Shown: piece by piece, positions 1 to 5,122 of the stretch
Layout: every line of letters starts with the position of its first letter
Numbering within the stretch: the first letter of the stretch is position 1
Assembly (NCBI GenBank): GCA_025457985.1
Contig: JALOTI010000136.1
Location: 1 to 5,920 of the forward strand
From: Leptospira sp.
GTDB taxonomy: Bacteria; Spirochaetota; Leptospiria; Leptospirales; Leptospiraceae
DNA length: 5,920 nucleotides
Reading direction: 5' to 3'
Program-made: the position numbers and the translations under genes
Notes under the pieces: model-generated
The model's database searches: none
Seen by the model: only the letters and a program-made list of their open reading frames with translations
Told to the model about the DNA's origin: nothing

Positions 1-1
1 T

Positions 2-1654
2 TTCAATGCCTGCTTTATGATTTTTTTCTATGGGAACACGTTCTTTTCCTACTTCGGTTTTATTGTAGCGGTGGTATTTCTATTTTGCTATTATCTAAAT
101 GGGATTGGCAGAGATTTTTATGCAAAAACGATCATTCTGATTTTATTCAACTTCGCAATTATAAATATAAGCAGCACTCAAGGAAAGGGTTCTGGTTCAG
201 TGCTTTTATTTTTCCCACTTGCTAGCTTATACTTTCTTTTGTTCGAATCGAGACAGTGGATCTGGATCGGTATCTGGTTTTTGCTTTCTATTTCAGGTAT
301 CATTGGTCTTGAACTTAGTGATTATAATTTGATTCGATTTCAGACATCGCCAATAGATAATTTAGATACGCTTTTTTTGGTGAATTTTGCACTTTCAAGC
401 CTTGGCCAAATTTTGATCATGAGTGTCTTCATGAAGGTGAGCAGAGATCTGGAAGTAGGCATGCAGTTGAATATCGAAGAAAAAGAAGCGGCTATTGTAC
501 AACTTGCAGAAGCAAAAGACAATGCAGAAAGAGCAGCACATGCCCGTAGTCTCTTTTTATCATCGATGAGTCATGAAATAAGAACTCCTCTAAATTCTAT
601 CATTGGGTTTTCTAATCTCCTAAGTGAAGAAGATTCAATGGTGGCTCAAAAAGAAATGATCCAATTGATTCAGTTTTCTTCGAAAAATCTTTTAAGTATT
701 ATTAACGATATTCTTGAGTTTAACAAATGGGAGGCTGGTAAAGTAAGTATCGATATAACAACAATAGATTTAAGAAACTTACTGAATAAGATACACAGTA
801 GTTTTACTCACATCACCCAAGAAAAACAAATCTCGTTTGAGTTTTCGATCGCATCAGACCTACCAAATCTTATACTCGGAGATGAGACAAAACTGATTCA
901 ATTACTATACAATTTAGTATCAAACGCAATCAAGTTTACTGACAAAGGATTTGTTAAGCTAAATGTATCTAGAAAAGAGGAAGATCAGGTAAGAATCGTT
1001 TTACATTTTGAAATCATAGATACTGGAATTGGAATTGCACCAGAGAATTTAGATACAATCTTTGAACAATTTCAACAGGCGGATAACAGCATAACAAGAA
1101 GGTATGGGGGAACTGGATTAGGACTCTCGATCGTAAAACGAATATTAAATAATTTTGATTCAGATATTTATGTCGAATCCAAGTTAGGGGAAGGAACTAA
1201 GTTTTATTTTTACCTGACATTTTCCAAAGTGGATCCAACGTCTCATACTTCCGAAGACTCTTCTATCGATGAAAAAAAATCTCTCCACTATGAGAAACCT
1301 GTTTTAATAGTCGATGATAACGATCTAAATATATCAGTTGTCTCACGATTTTTATCCAAATGGGACATTCCATTTGAAACTGCCACAAGTGGTTTGGGAG
1401 CTCTTACTTTAGTTCAAGAAAAGAAGTATTCCATTATATTCATGGATTTGCAAATGCCAGAAATGGATGGATACGAAGCTACAAAAAGGATCCTGGAACT
1501 AGATTCCAAGATCCCAATTATTGCTCTAACTGCAGATACTACAAATATCAATCGAGAAAGACTCGAGTCTTTAGGCTTTTTAGGACTACTACAAAAGCCT
1601 TTTTTACCTGAGCATCTGTTTAACGTACTTTCACGCTACGGAAGCAAGAGCTAA
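2..1654 (+). CDS. Membrane-bound hybrid sensor histidine kinase (5' end outside window)
   Basis: Sensor kinase that should autophosphorylate on His and pass the phosphate to its own receiver domain; the signal is unknown. Residues are counted from the first in-window ATG at 17 (545 aa). Hydrophobic segments fill residues 1-140 (about 10-28, 37-52, 61-76, 80-98, 118-138). A helical, coiled-coil-like linker spans 141-178. The HisKA domain has the H box SMSHEIRTPLNS with phospho-acceptor H186. The HATPase_c domain has N303 (NLVSNAIKF), DTGIGI at 335-340, the F box FEQF at 349-352 and GGTGLGL at 364-370. A C-terminal receiver has D433/D434, phospho-acceptor D477 (FMDLQMPEMDG), T505 and K527, so all catalytic residues are present. 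The frame is open to the window edge and the ATG at 17 has no ribosome binding site, so the true start is probably upstream and one or more membrane helices are missing. No HPt domain or separate response regulator is in view. The last 24 bases overlap the convergent histidine-rich gene. Confidence 0.93.
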   Translation, partial: FNACFMIFFYGNTFFSYFGFIVAVVFLFCYYLNGIGRDFYAKTIILILFNFAIINISSTQGKGSGSVLLFFPLASLYFLLFESRQWIWIGIWFLLSISGIIGLELSDYNLIRFQTSPIDNLDTLFLVNFALSSLGQILIMSVFMKVSRDLEVGMQLNIEEKEAAIVQLAEAKDNAERAAHARSLFLSSMSHEIRTPLNSIIGFSNLLSEEDSMVAQKEMIQLIQFSSKNLLSIINDILEFNKWEAGKVSIDITTIDLRNLLNKIHSSFTHITQEKQISFEFSIASDLPNLILGDETKLIQLLYNLVSNAIKFTDKGFVKLNVSRKEEDQVRIVLHFEIIDTGIGIAPENLDTIFEQFQQADNSITRRYGGTGLGLSIVKRILNNFDSDIYVESKLGEGTKFYFYLTFSKVDPTSHTSEDSSIDEKKSLHYEKPVLIVDDNDLNISVVSRFLSKWDIPFETATSGLGALTLVQEKKYSIIFMDLQMPEMDGYEATKRILELDSKIPIIALTADTTNINRERLESLGFLGLLQKPFLPEHLFNVLSRYGSKS

Positions 1655-1984
1655 TTGTCCATGGGAATCGCAGTGTCCGTTGTGCTGGTGGTGTAAGTGT
1701 CCATCCACTAGATAATCCACATGATCACCGTGGGGAACTGCTTCGTGTCCACAACCTGGACCATGGACATGACCCGCTTCATGACCGGAACAAATATGTC
1801 CTTCAGTGCAGGTCGCTGGATTTTTTGAATCCACGGAAATGGAACATTCATCATAATGACCCTCATGACTTCTGTGCAGATGACCATCATGTAGATAGTC
1901 AACATGGTCTCCATGTTGGATCGCCTTATGTCCGCAAGTTGGTCCGTGGACATGGGAGTGGTTTTCGTGGGTGTGGTGGTTCAT
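1631..1984 (-). CDS. Histidine-rich, probable metal-binding protein with two repeats
   Basis: Small soluble protein of 117 aa with 27 His and 6 Cys and no signal peptide. Two copies of one unit make up most of it: residues 11-46 and 72-109. Both share HVHGPxCGHxA, HGDHVDYL and DGHLH, joined by a less regular segment with C47, C59 and C65. Such His/Cys/Asp density suggests binding or buffering of Zn, Co, Ni or Cu in the cytoplasm. I recall similar two-repeat His-rich proteins in other bacteria near metal-responsive regulators, but no biochemical role is known to me. Translation is coupled to the upstream repressor: its ATG shares ATGA with the repressor stop, and AGGAGA (1990-1995) lies five bases before the start. 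Repression and release by that ArsR protein is therefore expected. The 3' end runs 24 bases into the convergent kinase gene; the final residues ASVA may be coded by what was originally kinase sequence. Base composition is richer in GC than the native-looking neighbours. Confidence 0.85.
   Translation of the reverse strand: MNHHTHENHSHVHGPTCGHKAIQHGDHVDYLHDGHLHRSHEGHYDECSISVDSKNPATCTEGHICSGHEAGHVHGPGCGHEAVPHGDHVDYLVDGHLHHQHNGHCDSHGQLALASVA
1658..1954 (-). repeat. Two-copy internal repeat of the His-rich protein
   Basis: The DNA at 1847-1954 (residues 11-46) and 1658-1771 (residues 72-109) codes for two closely matching metal-binding-like units. HGDHVDYL and DGHLH are identical in both copies, and the CGH triplet is kept. 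The order HxHGPxCGH, HGDHxDYL, DGHLH is conserved, which points to internal duplication. Confidence 0.8.
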
Positions 1985-2340
1985 AGGTTTCTCCTGTGGT
2001 TTTCTTGGGAATGATCAAGTGCATTTGCGAGAAGGTTTTGAATATGATCGTCGACTAGCGAGTAGAACAAATGTTTGCCTTCCCTTCTCCGTTTTACAAG
2101 GCCTTCGCTCCGTAAAAGTCTGAGACGCTGTGAGATTGTGGACGCCCCCTCACCGCTTGCGTCAGCGATTTCCGTGACGCAGGCCTCTCTTTGCGACAGA
2201 CGAACGAGTAAAGACAATCGCGCCTCGTCTCCTAGTGCCCGAAAAAGCCTGGCCGCCCGCTCCAAAGCTAGGGATCCATAGATGGTGGGCGAAAGCGGGC
2301 TATGGTCGTGATCTGAAGAATCGCAAATTTCCGCATTCAT
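1981..2340 (-). CDS. ArsR/SmtB-family metal-sensing repressor
   Basis: Winged-helix repressor of 119 aa that should leave DNA when it binds metal. The helix-turn-helix region (about 53-76) has ACVTEIAD, then the recognition-helix stretch STISQRLRLL, then the beta wing VKRRREGKHLFYSL (82-95). The C-terminal helix carries D97, H99, H110 and E113, the same residues at the same spacing as the alpha5 zinc site of cyanobacterial SmtB (D104, H106, H117, E120). Candidates for an alpha3N site are C6, H11, H13, C54 and E57. Zn(II) sensing is therefore most likely, with Cd or Co possible; this is inference from ligands. It is the first gene of a two-gene operon with the His-rich protein. The ATG is chosen because it keeps C6 and lies next to the palindrome, though no Shine-Dalgarno sequence is visible. 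GC content is strikingly high (105 of 180 bases in 2101-2280), a sign of horizontal acquisition. Confidence 0.92.
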   Translation of the reverse strand: MNAEICDSSDHDHSPLSPTIYGSLALERAARLFRALGDEARLSLLVRLSQREACVTEIADASGEGASTISQRLRLLRSEGLVKRRREGKHLFYSLVDDHIQNLLANALDHSQENHRRNL

Positions 2341-2342
2341 AC

Positions 2343-2370
2343 CATCATTTCATCATTTGATGAAATGATG
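2343..2370. promoter_or_regulatory. 13-2-13 inverted repeat, likely ArsR operator
   Basis: The arms CATCATTTCATCA and TGATGAAATGATG are perfect complements separated by TT. The site ends two bases before the repressor ATG. Size and shape fit the 12-2-12 type operators known for SmtB-class repressors, although the sequence itself is not a known consensus to me. It lies between the repressor and the divergent ORF at 2387, so one site could control both directions. Autoregulation of the metal operon is the simplest reading. Confidence 0.75.
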
Positions 2371-2374
2371 TCAA
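2347..2374 (-). promoter_or_regulatory. Possible promoter of the arsR-His-rich operon
   Basis: On the - strand a perfect TTGACA (2369-2374) is followed, 16 bases later, by TGAAAT (2347-2352, four of six matches to TATAAT). Both boxes lie in or at the edge of the palindrome, so bound repressor would cover the promoter. Transcription would then start at or within a few bases of the ATG at 2340, giving an almost leaderless mRNA. That would explain the missing ribosome binding site. The -10 box is weak. Confidence 0.4.
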
Positions 2375-2386
2375 CTCTTTCTAAGA

Positions 2387-2887
2387 ATGGTCGTATTTTC
2401 TTTCCAAGTCCATTCGACTAGGCTGAGGGTGATGCTTCGGTTGATGGGTGAAATTCGGTCTTTGACATTAGATTCGAGCCATTTCCGAAGATTTTTGAAT
2501 TGCCTAAACCCGAATACCCAAACCTTTAAAAGAATGCTAAATATACGAAACTGGATTCCCTTTTTCCAACGAATCCAATGGCAGACTGTAGCAACTATCT
2601 GGCAATCGCTGAAACCAAAGGAAAAGTTGCCCTTTCTGTATCTCTTTCTGAAAGAACGGGTCCAATTGCAACGGTCCGATTTTTGGAAGGAATTTAGAAA
2701 GCATCATTCCAAGAGTTCCCATCTCAGATATCCACTGGAAACAATCGCATTCTATTCTGCATTCAAACAAGTTACAAACAGCGAACGAACTCTCATTGTT
2801 GTTTTAAAGATACTAAAGAATCAATCCTCTGAAGTATTTTTGGAAATTTTGGATCTTTTCCGCCGGTATGGAATTCAAATTATGTAA
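2387..2887 (+). CDS. Hypothetical basic protein, no family recognised
   Basis: Open frame of up to 166 aa that I do not recognise. From about residue 50 on, the translation looks protein-like: strongly basic, rich in aromatic residues and predicted helical (for example KEKLPFLYLFLKERV, then LEILDLFRRYG near the end). There is no signal peptide, clear membrane segment or catalytic motif, and a single Cys. The first 50 residues are less convincing. Possible ATG starts are at 2387, 2432, 2444 and 2534, none with a good ribosome binding site (GAGGG at 2425-2429 is too close to 2432). It is divergent from the ArsR gene across the palindrome, so ArsR control is possible. The lipoprotein gene follows 64 bases downstream on the same strand, so the two may be cotranscribed. 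It could also be a remnant or a chance frame. Confidence 0.45.
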   Translation: MVVFSFQVHSTRLRVMLRLMGEIRSLTLDSSHFRRFLNCLNPNTQTFKRMLNIRNWIPFFQRIQWQTVATIWQSLKPKEKLPFLYLFLKERVQLQRSDFWKEFRKHHSKSSHLRYPLETIAFYSAFKQVTNSERTLIVVLKILKNQSSEVFLEILDLFRRYGIQIM

Positions 2888-2891
2888 GTGA

Positions 2892-2909
2892 TTTCCGCAA
2901 TTGTGGAAA
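2892..2909 (+). other. Small hairpin after the hypothetical ORF
   Basis: TTTCCGC and GTGGAAA can pair (seven pairs, one of them G-U) around AATT, five bases after the stop at 2887. No T-run follows, so it is a weak terminator candidate or an RNA-stabilising hairpin between the two + strand genes. Confidence 0.3.
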
Positions 2910-2951
2910 CCTCATATTTGCAGGTACAGATTTCCCTGTTATTGTGCAAAC

Positions 2952-3488
2952 ATGCGTTACCTTATATTTTCTTTGATTTTGATATTGGGAACATTCAATT
3001 GTACAACATGGAATGAGAGAGGAGAGGATCTTTCAGATCTTTCACCAGAACAGTTGGAACGGATTAGGCTGAAAAAATTTGCAATCAAGTATGGATACAA
3101 TTCTGAATGTTTAGTGCTTTTAAATGGACCAATACCAAGTCGTATGGAACCTTGTGTGGTTGGCGATTTTAACTCTGGCCGAGAGATGTTTGAATCCAGC
3201 AAAGTAAAAGTTGATTCTGAAATAGATGCATTTGATTACTATATAGCAGGTTATGGTTACAGTACCTTCGTAGATAATAACTACTTTCAAAATTTTGTTC
3301 TCTATAAAACTTCTTACCAAAGAAGGGATTATTATGATAATTCTGGACTGTATCTTGATTCCAGAAAGGTTTCTTCATATTATTTCGGGCCTAGAAGAGT
3401 TTTCCCAATCCCAACTTACCCAAATATGACGAATTCCTATCGGATTGGCAAACCGAATCGTTTGTCATCGGGTATGTTTATGGATTGA
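2952..3488 (+). CDS. Putative lipoprotein, apparently frameshifted near its 3' end
   Basis: From the ATG at 2952 the product is 178 aa. Residues 1-17 form a lipoprotein signal: MRY, a hydrophobic core (LIFSLILIL), then GTFN and C17, a spirochaete-type lipobox. The mature protein should be lipid-anchored in the inner or outer membrane. The rest is unrecognised and rich in Tyr, Asn and Asp, with two further Cys in the N-terminal half (SEC and EPC) that could form a disulfide. A longer frame opens at a TTG (2901), but its extra 17 residues are basic and Cys-rich and would bury the signal peptide, so 2952 is preferred even though its ribosome binding site is poor. The last approximately 25-30 residues may not be native, because protein-like sequence continues in other frames to 3612 (see next entry). 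I assign no function. Confidence 0.7.
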   Translation: MRYLIFSLILILGTFNCTTWNERGEDLSDLSPEQLERIRLKKFAIKYGYNSECLVLLNGPIPSRMEPCVVGDFNSGREMFESSKVKVDSEIDAFDYYIAGYGYSTFVDNNYFQNFVLYKTSYQRRDYYDNSGLYLDSRKVSSYYFGPRRVFPIPTYPNMTNSYRIGKPNRLSSGMFMD

Positions 3489-3612
3489 GAGAGATTCGAA
3501 AAACATATGCGGGGTTGGGTATGAAAAACTATACACAGTGAATAGAAAATCTATCTGGGGGGATCGGGAAATTGGATCTATTCAAAAGTTTATGGACTTA
3601 CGGAAATGGTAA
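3395..3612 (+). pseudogene. Displaced C-terminal reading frames of the lipoprotein gene
   Basis: Two other frames carry the more protein-like sequence here. Frame B (codons from 3395, stop 3539-3541) gives KYDEFLSDWQ, then SFVIGYVYGLREIRKTYAGLG. Frame C (from 3514, stop TAA 3610-3612) gives GYEKLYTVNRKSIWGD, then QKFMDLRKW. Each step is a one-base loss relative to the previous frame. Joining frame 0, B and C would give a lipoprotein of about 220 aa that ends just before the intergenic hairpin and the convergent gene. Likely break points are the T/C runs at 3400-3406 and the G runs at 3511-3519, places where both replication slippage and homopolymer sequencing error occur. Whether this is a real pseudogene or two read errors cannot be told from one sequence. 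Confidence 0.55.
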
Positions 3613-3618
3613 TTTCCG
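3601..3618. terminator. Hairpin between convergent genes, possible weak terminator
   Basis: CGGAAAT and ATTTCCG form a perfect seven-pair stem around GGTA. It lies between the frame-C stop (3610-3612, inside the hairpin) and the end of the convergent iron-sulfur gene (3633). Neither side has a good T-run, so intrinsic termination would be weak. Its position suggests that transcription from the left was meant to reach about 3612. Confidence 0.35.
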
Positions 3619-3632
3619 ATGAAAATTATTAT

Positions 3633-4061
3633 TTATCCAATAAATTCCTTTTTAATATGGGTGCCGTCGCAAAATGGTTTGTTATTGGATTCGCCACAAC
3701 GACAAAAGGCTGTTGTTTTATTTTTTAATGTTTTGTGGCCCTCTTTATCTTTCACTTGAATCGTTCCATATATTAGGATAGGACCGTTTGGTAAAATTTC
3801 CATTTGTGTGCGTATCGTTTCCTCTTCGAGCTCATTCACATCTGAATTCTTAATGTATGAAAGAGCTCCCGATGGACATTTTTCAATTTGTGAGATAATT
3901 TCTTCTGTTGTTCCTAGATCCATCATTATCCAGGGTTTTCTTTTTCGATCGAATACTCCTGGTAATCCCTTAAAACAGATTGTGGAATGAATACAAACAT
4001 TTGGTTTCCAGACAACTGTTATGTCTTCATTAGAATATTTCTTAACTAATTCATTTTCCAC
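3633..4061 (-). CDS. Two-domain iron-sulfur protein: YjdI-like Fer4_19 plus CDGSH
   Basis: Cytoplasmic protein of 142 aa. Residues 12-70 match the divergent mono-cluster [4Fe-4S] domain of the YjdI type, with C23, H25 and C29 (NVCIHSTIC), the RKPWIM block (41-46) and CPSGAL with C62. Residues 93-140 are a CDGSH domain with C120, C122, C131 and H135 in the motif CxCxxSxxxPxCDGTH, the 3Cys-1His ligand set of a pH-labile [2Fe-2S] cluster. These families are linked to electron or cluster transfer and redox sensing, but substrates are mostly unknown. All cluster ligands are present and the fusion is a known architecture. The start is GTG (4059-4061), supported by GGAGAG at 4067-4072 with a five-base gap; the ATG nearby at 4052-4054 is out of frame. 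The gene is divergent from doxX across a 280-base region, which may hold promoters for both. Confidence 0.9.
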   Translation of the reverse strand: MENELVKKYSNEDITVVWKPNVCIHSTICFKGLPGVFDRKRKPWIMMDLGTTEEIISQIEKCPSGALSYIKNSDVNELEEETIRTQMEILPNGPILIYGTIQVKDKEGHKTLKNKTTAFCRCGESNNKPFCDGTHIKKEFIG

Positions 4062-4178
4062 TTTTACTCTCCGTATTGATTTTCATCCAATATTTCTTAC
4101 GTATCGGCAATCTAATTTTGATATCTCAGATCATAATCCTTTTTACATTGAGAAGACACCTTAATTTTTATAAGTTTG

Positions 4179-4220
4179 ATCGAAATTTTGAAAAACCAAA
4201 CAGTTTCTCCAAATTTCGAT
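4179..4220. repeat. 10-bp perfect inverted repeat in the divergent intergenic region
   Basis: ATCGAAATTT (4179-4188) and AAATTTCGAT (4211-4220) are exact reverse complements, 22 bases apart. A nine-T run follows at 4236-4244 but is 15 bases away, too far for a usual terminator. It could be a regulator site or a stem in the leader RNA of either divergent gene. No known motif is recognised. Confidence 0.4.
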
Positions 4221-4270
4221 TCCCTCCGACTTATCTTTTTTTTTATCCGTAATGGAATAAATCCATAATT

Positions 4271-4288
4271 TAGTTGACAGGTCAACTA
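4271..4288. promoter_or_regulatory. Operator-like palindrome 1 upstream of doxX
   Basis: TAGTTGAC-AG-GTCAACTA is a perfect 8-2-8 inverted repeat with core GTTGAC-N2-GTCAAC. The same core returns at 4313-4326. A TATAAG (4287-4292) at its right edge could be a -10 box, although no convincing -35 stands at the right distance. Dyads of this size are typical sites of MarR-, HxlR- or TetR-type repressors. Confidence 0.6.
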
Positions 4289-4312
4289 TAAGCAAGGAAG
4301 TTCAACTTGATG

Positions 4313-4326
4313 GTTGACATGTCAAC
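4313..4326. promoter_or_regulatory. Operator-like palindrome 2 upstream of doxX
   Basis: GTTGACATGTCAAC is a perfect palindrome that ends six bases before the doxX ribosome binding site. Its centre is 40 bp from that of palindrome 1, close to four helical turns, so two dimers could sit on nearly the same DNA face. Binding here would block transcription start or early elongation. No regulator gene lies in the window, so it would act in trans. Confidence 0.62.
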
Positions 4327-4341
4327 GAAATGGAGGTTTCT

Positions 4342-4788
4342 ATGGAAACAATTTTAAGAATTTTAGGTACAGATGGTAGTTGGTCAGGTCTCGTTTTGAG
4401 AATTGCTTTAGGCAGCGTTATTTGGATGCATGGGGCTCAGAAGTTACTTGGAATATTTGGTGGTTATGGTTTTTCGGGAACAATGGATTTTTTCACAAAG
4501 ACGATGGGACTTCCTTGGATTATAGCTCTCTTGGTGATATTGGGTGAATTTTTCGGAGGTATTGGTTTAATACTTGGTATAGGAACTCGATTTTTTGCGC
4601 TTTATACGGGAATCATTCTTTTGTTTGCGATGTTTCTTGTTCACTGGGAAAACGGTTTCTTTATGAATTGGTTTGGAAACCAGAAGGGTGAAGGGATTGA
4701 ATTTTTTATCTTATTCCTTTCGATATCAGTAACACTTATTCTGAATGGTGGTGGTAAGTACTCATTGGACTCTTTACTTTCAAAATAA
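4342..4788 (+). CDS. DoxX-family membrane protein
   Basis: Inner-membrane protein of 148 aa with four predicted helices (about 15-37, 57-80, 82-102 and 117-136). Features typical of DoxX proteins are visible: R20 and G24 in the first helix, the HGAQKLLG block (30-37), a Gly-rich loop GGYGF, E69 with GG at 72-73, LILGIGTR (76-83) and H101 followed by NGFF. Family members are often induced by quinones, thiol or oxidative stress, but the reaction is not settled, so I give only the family. An ATG at 4330 is in frame, but GGAGG (4332-4336) lies inside it and is ideally placed, five bases, before the ATG at 4342, so the latter is the start. The gene stands alone on its strand behind two matched palindromes, which suggests tight repression and induction by a chemical signal. 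Confidence 0.88.
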   Translation: METILRILGTDGSWSGLVLRIALGSVIWMHGAQKLLGIFGGYGFSGTMDFFTKTMGLPWIIALLVILGEFFGGIGLILGIGTRFFALYTGIILLFAMFLVHWENGFFMNWFGNQKGEGIEFFILFLSISVTLILNGGGKYSLDSLLSK

Positions 4789-5122
4789 AAAAAATTAAAA
4801 ATATTTTTGTAAGAGGATTTCGCGCCTAATAGCAGTTAAGCCGACCCTCTTCAAATAACAAACTCATCTAAAAATATTTACTTAAGCGGATTCCCAAGAA
4901 TTGATTCAAAGAGTATTTTTTCGAAAACAATGGATCAAAGCATTGCCAAAGTTTTCTAGAAAATTTGAAGGACTTTCCTATATGGGTGAATAAAATAAAC
5001 CTCAGCGAAGGAAATTTATTTTAATTTCTATTTGGTGTGAAAAAATTCAAAGCAAACAAGAAACAAAAAGACTAAAAAGCTGCTAAATTGAAGCCAATTT
5101 GCTTTTGAAAGGAGATAGTCGA
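4789..5122 (+). other. 334-base gap with no clear gene
   Basis: AT-rich spacer between doxX and the DUF3592 gene. It holds no RNA gene or repeat that I recognise. Weak signals are an AAGAGG/CCTCTT inverted repeat (4811-4816 and 4846-4851), enclosing a GC-richer patch but without a T-run, and a 35-codon open stretch at 4886-4993 that reads like protein but has no proper start. The final 15 bases hold the ribosome binding site AAGGAG (5109-5114) of the next gene. The promoter of that gene should lie here, but I cannot choose a convincing -35/-10 pair. Confidence 0.5.

Noticed and set aside
1708..1953. 81-codon - strand open frame inside the His-rich gene
   Set aside because: Overlaps the repeat-coding gene in another frame; its Met/Ile-rich translation is a by-product of CAT and GAT codons.
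2075..2281. 68-codon + strand open frame opposite the ArsR gene
   Set aside because: Ser/Arg-rich antisense frame of a clearly recognisable repressor gene.
2537..2770. 77-codon - strand open frame opposite the hypothetical ORF
   Set aside because: Less protein-like than the + strand frame and has no ribosome binding site.
2901..2951. TTG start adding 17 residues to the lipoprotein
   Set aside because: Would place a basic, Cys-containing extension before a complete signal peptide, and overlaps the hairpin at 2892-2909.
2957..3378. Three - strand open frames opposite the lipoprotein gene (2957-3202, 3120-3320, 3169-3378)
   Set aside because: They overlap each other, have no ribosome binding sites and no protein-like pattern, and the opposite strand has a signal peptide and lipobox.
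3808..3990. 60-codon + strand open frame opposite the iron-sulfur gene
   Set aside because: Antisense frame of a gene with all cluster-ligand motifs intact.
4274..4319. TTGACA inside each doxX palindrome as a -35 box
   Set aside because: No acceptable -10 lies 16-18 bases downstream of either copy; for the second it would fall at the ribosome binding site.
4330..4341. ATG at 4330 as doxX start
   Set aside because: The GGAGG at 4332-4336 lies within it and serves the ATG at 4342.
4811..4851. AAGAGG/CCTCTT inverted repeat as doxX terminator
   Set aside because: Only six pairs, a 29-base loop and no T-run after it.
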